Source: Pseudomonas syringae (GTDB lineage: Bacteria; Pseudomonadota; Gammaproteobacteria; Pseudomonadales; Pseudomonadaceae). From it: 64,000 nucleotides of DNA. Position 1 is the stretch's first letter; each line of letters starts with the position of its first letter. Below, in pieces: positions 33,576-42,705 of this stretch. The translations under genes were made by a program, and so were the position numbers. The notes below the pieces were generated by a model that had not been told where the DNA came from, did no database searches, and saw nothing but the letters and a program-made list of their open reading frames with translations. The stretch is from contig NZ_LGSI01000050.1 of NCBI RefSeq assembly GCF_001698815.1, positions 124,001 through 188,000 of the forward strand, given 5' to 3'.

Positions 33576-34925
33576 ATGACACTTTCGGCTCGCTTCCCGG
33601 AGGCTGGCACGCTCGACGTGCAGGCTTTCATCAATGCCCAACCCTTGTCCCGCTACCAGTGGCGAGTGGTGGCGCTGTGTTTTCTGATTGTTTTTCTCGA
33701 TGGCCTGGACACCGCTGCCATGGGTTTTATCGCGCCCGCATTGAGCCTGGACTGGGGCATCAATCGCGCGAGCCTGGGCCCGGTGATGAGTGCTGCGCTG
33801 ATCGGCATGGTCTTTGGCGCATTGGGTTCGGGGCCATTGGCCGACCGCTTCGGCCGCAAGGTGGTGTTGGTCGTGGCGGTGTTTGTGTTCGGCGTCTTCA
33901 GCCTGTTGTCAGCCTATAGCAGCAACATCGACCAATTGCTGATCCTGCGCCTGCTGACCGGCGTCGGCCTGGGGGCCGCCATGCCCAACGCGACGACGCT
34001 GCTCTCGGAGTACACCCCGGAACGACTCAAGTCGCTGCTGGTGACCAGCATGTTCTGCGGGTTCAATCTGGGCATGGCCTGCGGTGGGTTCATCTCCGCC
34101 AAACTGATCCCTGCTCTGGGCTGGCATAGCCTGCTGATGCTCGGCGGAATCCTGCCGCTGCTGCTGACCGTGGTGCTGTTGTTCTGGCTGCCGGAATCGG
34201 CACGGTTCCTGGTGGTGCGCAATCGCGGTGTGGAGCGCATTCGCAAGGTGCTGGCGCCGATCTCGCCGCTGGAAGTCGCCAACGCCAAGGGCTTCAGCGT
34301 GCCGGAGCAGAAAACCGTACGCAGCCGCAACGTCCTGAAAGTGGTGTTCTCCGGTACGTACAGCGCTGGCACCTTGCTGCTGTGGCTGACCTATTTCATG
34401 GGTCTGGTGATCGTCTACCTGCTGACCAGCTGGCTGCCGACCCTGATGCGCGACAGCGGCGCGAGCATGGAACAATCGGCGTTTATCGGCGCGCTGTTTC
34501 AGTTCGGCGGTGTGTTGAGTGCGGTTGGCGTGGGCTGGGCCATGGACAAATTCAATCCGCATAAAGTGATTGGTGTGGCTTATTTTCTGGCCGGGATCTT
34601 CGCCTGGCTGGTTGGTCAAAGCCTGGGTAATGTCGCGGTATTGGCAACGTTGGTGCTGCTGGCCGGGATGTGCATCAACGGCGCGCAATCGGCCATGCCT
34701 TCACTGGCGGCGCGGTTCTATCCCACACAAGGCCGCGCCACCGGTGTTTCATGGATGCTCGGCATCGGCCGTTTCGGCGCAATTCTCGGCGCATGGGCCG
34801 GCGCTACGTTGCTGGGCCTGGGCTGGAATTTCGAACAGGTGCTGACTGCGTTGGTGGTACCTGCGGCGCTGGCGGCGATTGCCGTATTGATCAAAGGCTG
34901 GGTCAGTCACTCGGACGCCACCTGA
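33576..34925 (+). CDS. pcaK: 4-hydroxybenzoate/protocatechuate MFS transporter PcaK
   Basis: 449-residue inner-membrane proton symporter of the aromatic acid:H+ family, twelve hydrophobic segments. The first helix carries FLDGLDTAAMGFIAPALS, the DGxD motif needed for aromatic acid transport; GPLADRFGRKVVL is the loop 2-3 motif; loop 8-9 motif in GWAMDKFNPHK. Start ATG after AAAGGAACAACC. Lies between pcaG and pcaB on the same strand; supplies substrate for PobA and PcaHG. Confidence 0.94.
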   Translation: MTLSARFPEAGTLDVQAFINAQPLSRYQWRVVALCFLIVFLDGLDTAAMGFIAPALSLDWGINRASLGPVMSAALIGMVFGALGSGPLADRFGRKVVLVVAVFVFGVFSLLSAYSSNIDQLLILRLLTGVGLGAAMPNATTLLSEYTPERLKSLLVTSMFCGFNLGMACGGFISAKLIPALGWHSLLMLGGILPLLLTVVLLFWLPESARFLVVRNRGVERIRKVLAPISPLEVANAKGFSVPEQKTVRSRNVLKVVFSGTYSAGTLLLWLTYFMGLVIVYLLTSWLPTLMRDSGASMEQSAFIGALFQFGGVLSAVGVGWAMDKFNPHKVIGVAYFLAGIFAWLVGQSLGNVAVLATLVLLAGMCINGAQSAMPSLAARFYPTQGRATGVSWMLGIGRFGAILGAWAGATLLGLGWNFEQVLTALVVPAALAAIAVLIKGWVSHSDAT

Positions 34926-34941
34926 TAGAAGGAGCACAGAA

Positions 34942-36294
34942 GTGAATCAGCTTTTCGACGCGTACTTCACGCAACCGGCCATGCGCGAGGTGTTCTCCGA
35001 TCACGGTCGGCTGCAGGGCATGCTCGACTTCGAGGCAGCGCTGGCCCGGGCCGAGGCCAGTATCGGATTGATCCCGGCTGATGTGGTTGCGGACATCGAA
35101 GCCGCCTGCCGCACCGAGTTGTTCGACTTCAATGAGCTGGCGGTTGCCGTAGGCAATTCAGGTAACTCGGCAATCCCGTTGGTCAAGGCGCTGGGCAAGA
35201 AGATCGCCGCGCGCAATCCCACCGCCGAACGTTACGTGCACATGGGCGCCACCAGTCAGGACGCCATGGACAGCGGCTTGATCCTGCAACTGCGCCAGGC
35301 GGTGCAACTGTTGGAAGTCGATCTGCGCAAATTGGCGGACACTCTGGCGCAACAGGCACGACGCTATGCGCTAACGCCGCTGGCCGGGCGCACCTGGTTG
35401 CAGCAGGCGACGCCGGTAACACTGGGCATGAAGATCGCCGGTTGGCTGGGTGCCGTGACGCGGCATCGCCAGCGCCTGATGGAAATCAAGCCGCGTCTGT
35501 TGAGCCTGCAATTTGGCGGCGCATCCGGCACCCTTGCGGCACTGGGCGGCGAGGGTTTTGCCGTGGCCGAAGCCTTGGCGCGGGAGCTGCAATTGACGCT
35601 GCCCGAGCAACCCTGGCACACCCATCGCGACCGTCTGGTGGAGTTCGCCAGCCTGCTGGGCATGATCGCTGGCAGCCTGGGCAAGATCGGTCGGGACATC
35701 AGCCTATTGATGCAAACCGAAGTCGGTGAGCTGTTCGAACCGGCAGCGGCGGGCAAGGGCGGTTCCTCGACCATGCCGCACAAGCGCAATCCCGTCGGCG
35801 CGGCGGTGATGATCAGCGCCTCGGTGCGCGCGCCGGGGCTGGTCGCCACGATGTTTGCCGCCATGGCCCAGGAGCACGAACGCAGTCTGGGCCTGTGGCA
35901 TGCCGAATGGGAAACCCTGCCGGAACTGTGCTGTCTGGTTTCCGGCTCGTTGCAGCAGGCCTTGCAGGTCATTCCGGAACTGGAAGTGGACGCAGCGCGG
36001 ATGCTGGAAAACCTCGGTTCGACCAAAGGCCTGGTGCTGGCCGAAGCGGTGAGCATCGCGCTGGCCAAACGTCTGGGTCGCGATGCCGCCCATCACCTGA
36101 TCGAACAATGCTGTCGCAGCGCGGTGGAGCAGGGCACGCAACTGCGTCAGGTGCTGGGGCAACATCCGCAAGTCAGCGCCGAGCTGTCCAGCGCTGAACT
36201 GGATCATCTGCTCGACCCCGCCAATTACCTGGGTCAGGCCGGACATTGGGTCGAGCGGGCGGTGGCAGAGCATGAAGCACTGAAGGATCGGTGA
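34942..36294 (+). CDS. pcaB: 3-carboxy-cis,cis-muconate cycloisomerase
   Basis: 450 residues, fumarase/aspartase superfamily. Converts 3-carboxymuconate to gamma-carboxymuconolactone. Superfamily blocks: VHMGATSQDAMDSGLILQ, GRTWLQQATPVTLGMKIAGW, and the catalytic loop GGSSTMPHKRNPVGAAV (about residue 275). The start MNQLFDAYFTQPAMREVFSD is typical of PcaB. Start codon GTG or ATG region at 34942 preceded by AGAAGGAGCACAGA, 16 bp after pcaK. The operon is then interrupted by a 482-bp repeat-filled gap before pcaD. Confidence 0.96.
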   Translation: MNQLFDAYFTQPAMREVFSDHGRLQGMLDFEAALARAEASIGLIPADVVADIEAACRTELFDFNELAVAVGNSGNSAIPLVKALGKKIAARNPTAERYVHMGATSQDAMDSGLILQLRQAVQLLEVDLRKLADTLAQQARRYALTPLAGRTWLQQATPVTLGMKIAGWLGAVTRHRQRLMEIKPRLLSLQFGGASGTLAALGGEGFAVAEALARELQLTLPEQPWHTHRDRLVEFASLLGMIAGSLGKIGRDISLLMQTEVGELFEPAAAGKGGSSTMPHKRNPVGAAVMISASVRAPGLVATMFAAMAQEHERSLGLWHAEWETLPELCCLVSGSLQQALQVIPELEVDAARMLENLGSTKGLVLAEAVSIALAKRLGRDAAHHLIEQCCRSAVEQGTQLRQVLGQHPQVSAELSSAELDHLLDPANYLGQAGHWVERAVAEHEALKDR

Positions 36295-36307
36295 TGTCCT
36301 TTATTGA

Positions 36308-36331
36308 TTCGCGGACAAGTCCGCTCCTACA
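36308..36331. repeat. Single REP half (GCGGACAAGTCCGCTCCTAC)
   Basis: GCGGACAAGTCCGCTCCTAC just after the pcaB stop codon; a small hairpin GCGGAC-AA-GTCCGC. First of a chain of repeats filling the pcaB-pcaD gap. Confidence 0.8.
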
Positions 36332-36373
36332 GTGGATTTGCGGTGTTCAGTTGACCGGATTTATCCAGATTCT

Positions 36374-36462
36374 GTTGGAGCGAGGCTTGCCCGCGAATGG
36401 GTCTGTCGGCCGACATTTTCGCCGGCTGAATTGCCTCCTTCGCGGGCAAGCCTCGCTCCAAC
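36374..36462. repeat. REP pair, GTTGGAGCGAGG class
   Basis: GTTGGAGCGAGGCTTGCCCG and its exact complement CGGGCAAGCCTCGCTCCAAC about 49 bp apart, eight bases before the dispersed element described next. Confidence 0.93.
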
Positions 36463-36470
36463 GATTTTGA

Positions 36471-36660
36471 GTGCCGTGATCTGGCAGACACCGCCAGACG
36501 CGCGTCGGGAGGCTGAGCGTAGGGGCCGGACGTCAGCGCAAAATGGTTTCCCCCTATGCCGAAACAAAGGGGTCGACCGTCAGGGCGAAACCAGATCCAG
36601 CCACACCACAAACTCTGTTGATGCGACCCGATTCAATATGCGCTACCAACGTGAATCGTC
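36471..36660 (+). repeat. Dispersed REP-associated structured element, copy A
   Basis: Aligns with 46746-46920 over most of its length. Shared words include GACACCGCC, the identical 18-mer GGGCCGGACGTCAGCGCA (36523-36540 here), CCGTCAGG and CGATTC. In the centre a hairpin CCCCTATG / CAAAGGGG with loop CCGAAA (36551-36572) corresponds to a hairpin of different stem sequence and loop CCGTAA in copy B. No convincing protein is encoded. Ends about 115 bp before the pcaD ATG. Confidence 0.8.
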
Positions 36661-36686
36661 GCTTCGACGATGCGCGCTGGCGACAT

Positions 36687-36744
36687 ACAAGGAGCGAATT
36701 TGTTGGCGAGGCTCGGATTGCCTCGCCAACAAGTTGGCTCCTAC
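36687..36744. repeat. REP hairpin, GTAGGAGCCAACTTGTTGGCGAGG class
   Basis: ACAAGGAGCGAATTTGTTGG with the inverted partner CCAACAAGTTGGCTCCTAC; the inner stem is TTGGCGAGG / CCTCGCCAA. Lies 32 bp before the pcaD ATG, after copy A of the dispersed element. Confidence 0.85.
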
Positions 36745-36776
36745 AAACGTCATTCACTAAATATTCAGGAGCCTCA

Positions 36777-37565
36777 ATGCCTTTCATTCATCTCACTGAC
36801 GGCGATCTGCATTACCAGCTCGACGGTCCACAAGGCGCGCCGATACTGGTGCTTTCCAATTCGCTGGGCACCGATCTGCACATGTGGGACGCGCAGATTC
36901 CGGCGTTCGTCGAGCATTTTCAGGTATTGCGTTACGACACGCGCGGGCATGGCCAGTCGCTGGTGACCGAAGGTCCGTATAGCATCGAGCAGAATGGCCG
37001 CGACGTGTTGGCGCTGCTGGATGCACTGCAACTGGAGCAGGTTTCGTTCTGCGGCCTGTCCATGGGCGGGCTGATTGGCCAATGGCTGGCGATCAACGCA
37101 GCTGAACGATTCAAGCATGTTGTGCTGTGCAATACCGCGGCGAAAATCGGCAGCCCGGACATCTGGAATCCGCGCATTGAAGGCGTATTGCGTGACGGTG
37201 TTGCGGGGATGCAGGCGCTGCGCGAAGCGACCATCGCACGCTGGTTTACCCCCGGATTTGTCGCGGCGCAGCCACAACAAGTCGAGGCCTTGGTGAACAT
37301 GCTTGCGCAGACCTCTCCCCAAGGTTACGCGGCCAATTGCGCGGCGGTGCGCGACGCGGATTTCCGTACTCAGCTAGGCTCGATCTCGCTGCCGGTGCTG
37401 GTGGTCAGCGGTGCCCATGATCCAGTCACCACGCCCGCCGACGGGCACTATCTCGTCGAGCTGATTACCGATGCGCAATACGCCGAGTTAAATGCGGCAC
37501 ACCTTTCCAGTGTCGAAGCCGCCGCTGCGTTCAATGAGCGCGTGCTGGCCTTTCTGCAAGCTTGA
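36777..37565 (+). CDS. pcaD: 3-oxoadipate enol-lactonase
   Basis: 262-residue alpha/beta hydrolase opening beta-ketoadipate enol-lactone. Nucleophile Ser in GLSMGGLIGQWLA, catalytic Asp in GAHDPVTTP, catalytic His in NAAHLSSVE; SNSLGTDLHMWDAQIPAF is the PcaD oxyanion region. Start ATG at 36777 after CAGGAGCCTCA; the frame is open further upstream but only through repeats. Followed by pcaC after 14 bp. The repeat-rich leader suggests a separate promoter or altered expression from pcaB. Confidence 0.96.
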   Translation: MPFIHLTDGDLHYQLDGPQGAPILVLSNSLGTDLHMWDAQIPAFVEHFQVLRYDTRGHGQSLVTEGPYSIEQNGRDVLALLDALQLEQVSFCGLSMGGLIGQWLAINAAERFKHVVLCNTAAKIGSPDIWNPRIEGVLRDGVAGMQALREATIARWFTPGFVAAQPQQVEALVNMLAQTSPQGYAANCAAVRDADFRTQLGSISLPVLVVSGAHDPVTTPADGHYLVELITDAQYAELNAAHLSSVEAAAAFNERVLAFLQA

Positions 37566-37579
37566 AACCGGAGGACAGG

Positions 37580-37978
37580 ATGGACGAGAAACAACGTTAT
37601 GAAGCGGGCATGCAAGTACGCCGCGCGGTGTTGGGCGATACCCACGTCGACAATAGCCTGAAGAAACTCACGCCGTTCAATGAAGAGTTTCAGGAAATGA
37701 TCACCCGGCATGCCTGGGGCGATATCTGGACCCGGCCGGGCTTGCCACGGCATACCCGAAGCCTGGTGACTATCGCCATGTTGATCGGCATGAACCGCGA
37801 GGGTGAACTGCGCCTGCACCTCAAGGCGGCGAAAAACAACGGCGTGACCCGCGACGAGATCAAGGAAGTGCTGATGCAAAGCGCGATTTACTGCGGCATT
37901 CCAGCGGCCAATGCCACGTTTCATCTGGCCGAAGAAGTCTGGGACGAAATGGGCGTGGAGTCGCTCAATCCGTCTTGA
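37580..37978 (+). CDS. pcaC: 4-carboxymuconolactone decarboxylase
   Basis: 132 residues, one CMD domain: AWGDIWTRPGLPRHTRSLVT holds the conserved R-P-G-L segment, GELRLHLKAAKNNGVTRDEI the active-site His region, and QSAIYCGIPAANATFHLAEE the C-terminal helix. Removes CO2 from gamma-carboxymuconolactone. Start ATG at 37580 after GGAGGACAGG, preferred over a TTG 18 bp upstream. Not fused to pcaD, unlike PcaL proteins. Confidence 0.97.
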   Translation: MDEKQRYEAGMQVRRAVLGDTHVDNSLKKLTPFNEEFQEMITRHAWGDIWTRPGLPRHTRSLVTIAMLIGMNREGELRLHLKAAKNNGVTRDEIKEVLMQSAIYCGIPAANATFHLAEEVWDEMGVESLNPS

Positions 37979-38002
37979 CTCCGGCAAGCCCATCCCCGGC
38001 TG

Positions 38003-39265
38003 TCAGCCCGCCGTGATCGACAACGCCGCTAGCGCGCTGATCAGCGCCGGCGGCATCACCAGAATACCCAGCCGCAGAAAAGTGAAGGCACTGACATTCT
38101 CGCCTTCACGGCGCACCGCGATCAGCCAGAGCAAGGTCGCCAGCGAACCAGTGATCGACAGATTGGGGCCTAGATCGACGCCGATCAGCAACGCGCTGCT
38201 GACTTCCGTGGGCAGGTGCGCGATGTGGCCCATCGACCCGGCAATCAATCCGGCTGGCAGGTTGTTGATCAGGTTGCTGGCAATCGCCACCAGCACCCCG
38301 GCGCCCCAGATGGCCTGGACGCTGGAGCGTTCCGCCAGGGTTTGCAGCGCATGGGCCAGCTGATCGATCAGTCCGGTCTGCGCGAGCGCTTCCACCAGCA
38401 CAAACAACCCGGCCACCAAGGGCAATACGCCCCACGACACACCTTTGAGCACCGGTAACGGGCTCAGTCGCTGGCTCATGTGAATCAGGCCGGCTGTGGC
38501 GATACCGGCGCAGAAGGTCGGCAATCCAAGCTGCACGCCAAGCGCCGACGCGCTGAGCAGCACAATCCCGGTCAACACGATGCCAAACGCAGTCAGGCGG
38601 GCGCCGCTGGACAGCGGTTGCAGGTTGATGGTGGTTTCCAGCGGCTGGCGCAGATGGGCGCGCTGGGTGAAACGCAGCACCAGATACGTCAGGCCGATGG
38701 CGGCAATCGACGGCAAGGTGAAATGCCAGAGCCAGGTCAGCAACGGCGGCATGTGGCTGCCGAAGATCACCAGATTGGCCGGATTGGAAATCGGCAGGAC
38801 GAAGCTCGCTGCGTTGGCGATGAACGCGCAGACGAACAGATAGGGCAACGGTTCGGCTTTGGCTGCCCGCGCCGCCGCGTACACCGCAGGGGTCAAGACC
38901 ACCGCTGTTGCGTCGTTGGAGAGAAACACCGTCACCAGCGTGCCGACCAGAAACACCAGGTCGAACAGGCGTTGCCCTGAACCGCGCGCATGTTGCGCGG
39001 CGTACATCGCAAGCCAGTCGAACAGCCCCTGTTGGCGGGCCAGTTCGGCCAGCACCATCATGCCGATCAGGAACAGATAAACATCCAGGCCCTCGCCGAC
39101 TGCGTGCAGCGCGGCGTGGGGCGGGATCAGTCCTGATACCGTCAGCAGAATGGCTCCGCCCATGGCCCAGACAAATTCCGGCACGCGCCACGGACGCAAA
39201 ATGACGCCACAGGTAGCCAGGGCGGCCACGATCCAGATGGCCGTTGACGGGTCGAATGCAGGCAT
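38003..39265 (-). CDS. ArsB-type inner-membrane anion transporter
   Basis: 420 residues, about eleven hydrophobic segments. FLSNDATAVVLTPAVYAAAR and SNPANLVIFGSHMPPL in the first half, ASNLINNLPAGLIAG and GVDLGPNLSITGSLATLLWL in the second, are the paired motifs of the ArsB/ArsP-arsenite and SLC13-like (IT) families. No arsR or arsC lies near, so arsenite export is a possibility only; an organic anion is equally possible. Convergent with pcaC (24 bp); upstream MFS gene is 48 bp away on the same strand. Confidence 0.82.
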   Translation of the reverse strand: MPAFDPSTAIWIVAALATCGVILRPWRVPEFVWAMGGAILLTVSGLIPPHAALHAVGEGLDVYLFLIGMMVLAELARQQGLFDWLAMYAAQHARGSGQRLFDLVFLVGTLVTVFLSNDATAVVLTPAVYAAARAAKAEPLPYLFVCAFIANAASFVLPISNPANLVIFGSHMPPLLTWLWHFTLPSIAAIGLTYLVLRFTQRAHLRQPLETTINLQPLSSGARLTAFGIVLTGIVLLSASALGVQLGLPTFCAGIATAGLIHMSQRLSPLPVLKGVSWGVLPLVAGLFVLVEALAQTGLIDQLAHALQTLAERSSVQAIWGAGVLVAIASNLINNLPAGLIAGSMGHIAHLPTEVSSALLIGVDLGPNLSITGSLATLLWLIAVRREGENVSAFTFLRLGILVMPPALISALAALSITAG

Positions 39266-39313
39266 TGAATCTACTCAGGTTTGAAGGGGATGACAGCGGC
39301 GAGACAATCGATT

Positions 39314-40567
39314 TCAGGTGCTCGGCAGTGTGGCTCCCACAGGCTTGCTGATGTGCCTGACGGACGTTTCCAGGGTTTCCGGCATCATCAGCAACAAGGC
39401 AAATGCCACTGCCGCGATCGCCGCAAGGGTCAGGAATGCCGCACTGTAACCGGCCGCCTGCACCACGAATCCTGCCAGGCTGTTGCTCAGCGCCGCGCCC
39501 AGGCCAAAGATCGTCGAGATTACACCAAGGCTCACGTTGAAGCGGCCTGTGCCTTGGGTCAGGTCCTTGACCACCAGCGGAAACAGAGCGCCGAACAGCC
39601 CGGCACCGATGCCGTCGAGCAACTGCACCGCGACCAGCCAATAGGGATCGTCGGACAGCACATACAGCACACCGCGGATCGGCAGGATCAGGAACCCGGC
39701 CAGCAACAAAGGTTTGCGCCCCCAAATGTCGGCCTTGGTGCCTACCAGCAGAGCCACAGGCACCATCACCAGTTGCGCCGCAACGATGCATGCTGAGGTC
39801 AGCGGCGTCGCCATCTGCAGATTGACCTGAGCGAGTTTCTGACTGACCAGGGGCAGCATCGCCGCATTGGCGAGGTGGAAAAGCCCACAGCAAATGGCGA
39901 ACAGCAGCAGCGTCTTGTTGCCCAGCACGACCTTGAGCCCTGAAGGCTGGTCGCTGTGGTGCACATGATCGGCATCCAGGCCGCGGGCCAGGTCATGGTC
40001 GATGGCCTTGGCGGACACGCAACTCACCGCTATCACGCTGGCGACTGCCATGGCCGCCATCAGGTAGAACACCGCCACCGGGCCAAACAGCCAGGCGAAG
40101 CCGCCCGCCAGCAGTGCTGCGCAGGCATTGCCCGCGTGGTTGAAGGTTTCATTGCGACCCGTGCGGCGAGTAAACGCTTTGGGGCCGGTGATCCCCAATG
40201 AAATCGCGGCAATCGCCGGGGCGAACACTGACGCCGCAACGCCACTGACGGCCTGGGTCAAGGCCACCAGCGTGAATGAAGTAATAAACGGCAGCACCAC
40301 GCAACTCACCGTAACCAGCAAGGCGGCGCCTGCCACCACGGCGCGTTTGCTTCGCGTGCGGTCAATCAAGGCTCCGGCTGGCGCCTGGGTGATCAGCCCG
40401 GCGATTGCCGCCACGGTCATGACCACACCGATGCTGGCCGGGTCCCAGTGGTGCACCGCCAGCAGATAAATCGCGAGGTACGGGCCGAGCCCGTCACGGA
40501 CATCGGCGAGGAAAAAATTCAACCCGTCCAGGGACAGGTTATTGCGACGTAGCCCCTGAGCGTCCAT
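39314..40567 (-). CDS. MFS transporter
   Basis: 417 residues with about twelve hydrophobic segments. Loop 2-3 motif in GALIDRTRSKRAVVAGAALL; the mid-loop 6-7 is hydrophilic and His-rich (DADHVHHSDQPSG); GTKADIWGRKPLLLAG is the second-half copy of the motif. Start ATG ending at 40567 (MDAQGLRRNN) is chosen by family length after CAGGGGAATCAC; the frame is open further upstream. Divergent from the PAS/LuxR gene. A drug or small-molecule exporter is possible; no specific substrate can be given. Confidence 0.85.
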   Translation of the reverse strand: MDAQGLRRNNLSLDGLNFFLADVRDGLGPYLAIYLLAVHHWDPASIGVVMTVAAIAGLITQAPAGALIDRTRSKRAVVAGAALLVTVSCVVLPFITSFTLVALTQAVSGVAASVFAPAIAAISLGITGPKAFTRRTGRNETFNHAGNACAALLAGGFAWLFGPVAVFYLMAAMAVASVIAVSCVSAKAIDHDLARGLDADHVHHSDQPSGLKVVLGNKTLLLFAICCGLFHLANAAMLPLVSQKLAQVNLQMATPLTSACIVAAQLVMVPVALLVGTKADIWGRKPLLLAGFLILPIRGVLYVLSDDPYWLVAVQLLDGIGAGLFGALFPLVVKDLTQGTGRFNVSLGVISTIFGLGAALSNSLAGFVVQAAGYSAAFLTLAAIAAVAFALLLMMPETLETSVRHISKPVGATLPST

Positions 40568-40805
40568 GTGATTCCCCTGCGGAAGCGCCGTGCGCCTGAT
40601 GGTTGCTGCCGATGCCCGATGAACCACTGCATGCAGTCGTTTGCGCATTCGCAGGGTTTGACCGCGCCGGTTTCGAAGTGTCCACCGGTCGCACAGGTTT
40701 TTTGCGCAGGGATGCAGGTCTCGTGGAATTCGTGACGGGGCACACCGGTCCAACCGTGGCAGAGGCTGGCTGCCAGCCACGCAGATGAATACCCAAGGAG
40801 AAGCA

Positions 40806-42290
40806 ATGAGTCAGGCAGTTCTGGAGAGTGAAACCAATCGTCGACAATTGCAGGAGATCATCTCCGGATTGTCCGATGGCGTGCTGCTGATCGAGCTGGA
40901 CAAGACCATCGTCTGGGCCAACGAAGCAGCCTTGGCCATGCACGGCGTGGACAAGGTCGGGCAGTTGGGTACTGACGCCAGCGATTACGCGTCGCGGTTC
41001 GCCCTGCGCTATCGCGACAGTAAGACGCTGGCTCAAAAGCACTATCCCATCAACCGGGTCGCAACCGGCGAGACGTTCAGTGACATGGTAGTGGAGGTGC
41101 GGGCCAAAGCCTTTGAAGACAAATGCTGGGTGCACAGTGTGCGCAGCATGATTCTCACCGACAGCGCCGGCAAACCGGAATTGCTGGTCTTGATCATGAC
41201 CGACGCCACGGAATGGGCCAACGCCGAGGAGCGCTTTGAAAAGACGTTCAATGCCAATCCGGCACCTGCGGTCATCTGTCGCCTTAGTGACTTGCGCTAT
41301 ATCAAGGTCAACCAGGGCTTTCTGGAAATGACCGGTTACAGCCGTGAGCAAGTGATCGGCCGTTCGGTCTATGAAGTGGACGTGCTGGAAAACGCCGAGC
41401 GCAAGGATCTGGCGATCCAGCGCCTCAATGACGGCCTCACCATCCCGCAAATGCAGGCCGACCTGAAGTTGCCTGACGGTGGCAACAAGCTGGTTATCGT
41501 CGCCGGCCAGCCGCTGGATATCAATGAGGAGGACTGCATGCTGTTCTCCTTCATGGATCTGGAGCCACGGCGCAAGATCGAAATCGCCTTGCGCCAGAGC
41601 GAAGAGCGCTTCGCCAAGGCATTTCGCCTGAGCCCGGTGCCAACCCTGGTGTGCAGCGCTGACCTTCAGCAGGCGGTGGAAGTCAACGACGCCTTCCTGA
41701 AAACCACTGGCTTTACTGGCGAGGAAGTCACGGGGCGAACGCTCAAGGAAATCGACTTTCTGGACGGCAAAACCACCAGCGCCCAACTGTTGCAGGCGTT
41801 GGAAAAATCCGGCCGCATCGAGGGCATGGATCTGAAGGTGCGCAGAAAAGACGGCGGCATCATCGACTGCGTTGCCTCGGCGGACACGGTCAGTATTCAG
41901 GGCGCGACCTGCTACTTGCTGGTGCTGATGGACATTACTGAACGCAAGCGTTCGGAAAGCGAGTTGGTCAGCGCAATTGAAGAGGTGATGCAGGATGCGT
42001 CATGGTTCACCCGCACGCTGATCGACAAGCTTGCCAGCGCCAAAAGCGTCAAGCGACCCGAGTTGCCGGGCACGTCGCTGGTTGACCTTACCGCCAGGGA
42101 AAAGGACGTGCTGGGCCTGATCTGCGAAGGCCTGGCAGACAAGGAAATCGCCTTGCGACTCAAGCTGGCGCCCAATACCGTGCGAAATCACGTGGCTACC
42201 ATGTACTCCAAACTGGGCCTGCACAGTCGCTCGGAGGCGATTATCTGGGCGCGCAAGCGGGCGCTGTTTTCCTCTGATAAACGTAAATAG
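40806..42290 (+). CDS. Triple-PAS LuxR-type transcriptional regulator
   Basis: 494 residues, cytoplasmic. Three PAS domains: about 20-135 (SDGVLLIELDKTIVWANEAA), about 140-255 (CRLSDLRYIKVNQGFLEMTG), and about 265-385 (SADLQQAVEVNDAFLKTTGF, ending DITERKRSE). A LuxR helix-turn-helix closes it at about 425-490 (LTAREKDVLGLICEGLADKE, IALRLKLAPNTVRNHVATMY). No kinase, receiver or transmembrane segment, so signal sensing and DNA binding are in one chain. Start ATG at 40806 after AAGGAGAAGCA. Divergent from the MFS gene (238 bp), a likely target. Confidence 0.9.
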   Translation: MSQAVLESETNRRQLQEIISGLSDGVLLIELDKTIVWANEAALAMHGVDKVGQLGTDASDYASRFALRYRDSKTLAQKHYPINRVATGETFSDMVVEVRAKAFEDKCWVHSVRSMILTDSAGKPELLVLIMTDATEWANAEERFEKTFNANPAPAVICRLSDLRYIKVNQGFLEMTGYSREQVIGRSVYEVDVLENAERKDLAIQRLNDGLTIPQMQADLKLPDGGNKLVIVAGQPLDINEEDCMLFSFMDLEPRRKIEIALRQSEERFAKAFRLSPVPTLVCSADLQQAVEVNDAFLKTTGFTGEEVTGRTLKEIDFLDGKTTSAQLLQALEKSGRIEGMDLKVRRKDGGIIDCVASADTVSIQGATCYLLVLMDITERKRSESELVSAIEEVMQDASWFTRTLIDKLASAKSVKRPELPGTSLVDLTAREKDVLGLICEGLADKEIALRLKLAPNTVRNHVATMYSKLGLHSRSEAIIWARKRALFSSDKRK

Positions 42291-42417
42291 CTCATCCGTG
42301 CTGGTGCGAACGTACTAGTCGGACCAGTGCAAATTCGTCTGTTTAATTCATTGCATTGTTTATAACCTGACGATCCTTTTTCGTACTGACGCAGGGGAAA
42401 ACATTGCAAATGCTCAG

Positions 42418-42705
42418 ATGCATGATCACCGCAGGCCGCCGCTCGTGACGTACTTGGCCCAGGTGCGCCAACTGATCGAACACAGTTTCGAGCCCATGGC
42501 GTGCGACTGCACTGTCAGCCCGGACGGCTCACTGATGGTGCGCATTTATGATCGCGACAGCGGCCGGGTCGATCTGGTCGTGACGGGTATCGCCGTCGAC
42601 AAGCTCAAGAGCCATGAAGCCGTGCTGACGCTTATCGAAGAGTTACGCGACGAGCTCACCAGTGTCAGCATGAGCTCCGTGCTGGGTCAGCCGTCACAGG
42701 CTTGA
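42418..42705 (+). CDS. DUF1652 family protein
   Basis: 95 residues, small soluble. LIEHSFEPMACDCTVSPDGS, MVRIYDRDSGRVDLVVTGIA and LIEELRDELTS match the DUF1652 pattern found almost only in pseudomonads, function unknown. Start assigned at ATG 42418; an A/G-rich AGGGGAAAA lies 18 bp upstream, somewhat far. The 3' end overlaps the convergent DUF6482 gene by 12 bp. Confidence 0.8.
   Translation: MHDHRRPPLVTYLAQVRQLIEHSFEPMACDCTVSPDGSLMVRIYDRDSGRVDLVVTGIAVDKLKSHEAVLTLIEELRDELTSVSMSSVLGQPSQA

Noticed and set aside
36332..36760. Possible protein of about 140 residues covering the repeats before pcaD
   Set aside because: It consists of translated REP sequence and dispersed element copy A; copy B is not kept in the same reading frame.
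38106..39893. Open frame of 595 codons on the minus strand across the ArsB-type and MFS genes
   Set aside because: Out of frame with both recognised transporters and rich in Arg/Gly/Pro, a typical frame-shadow composition.
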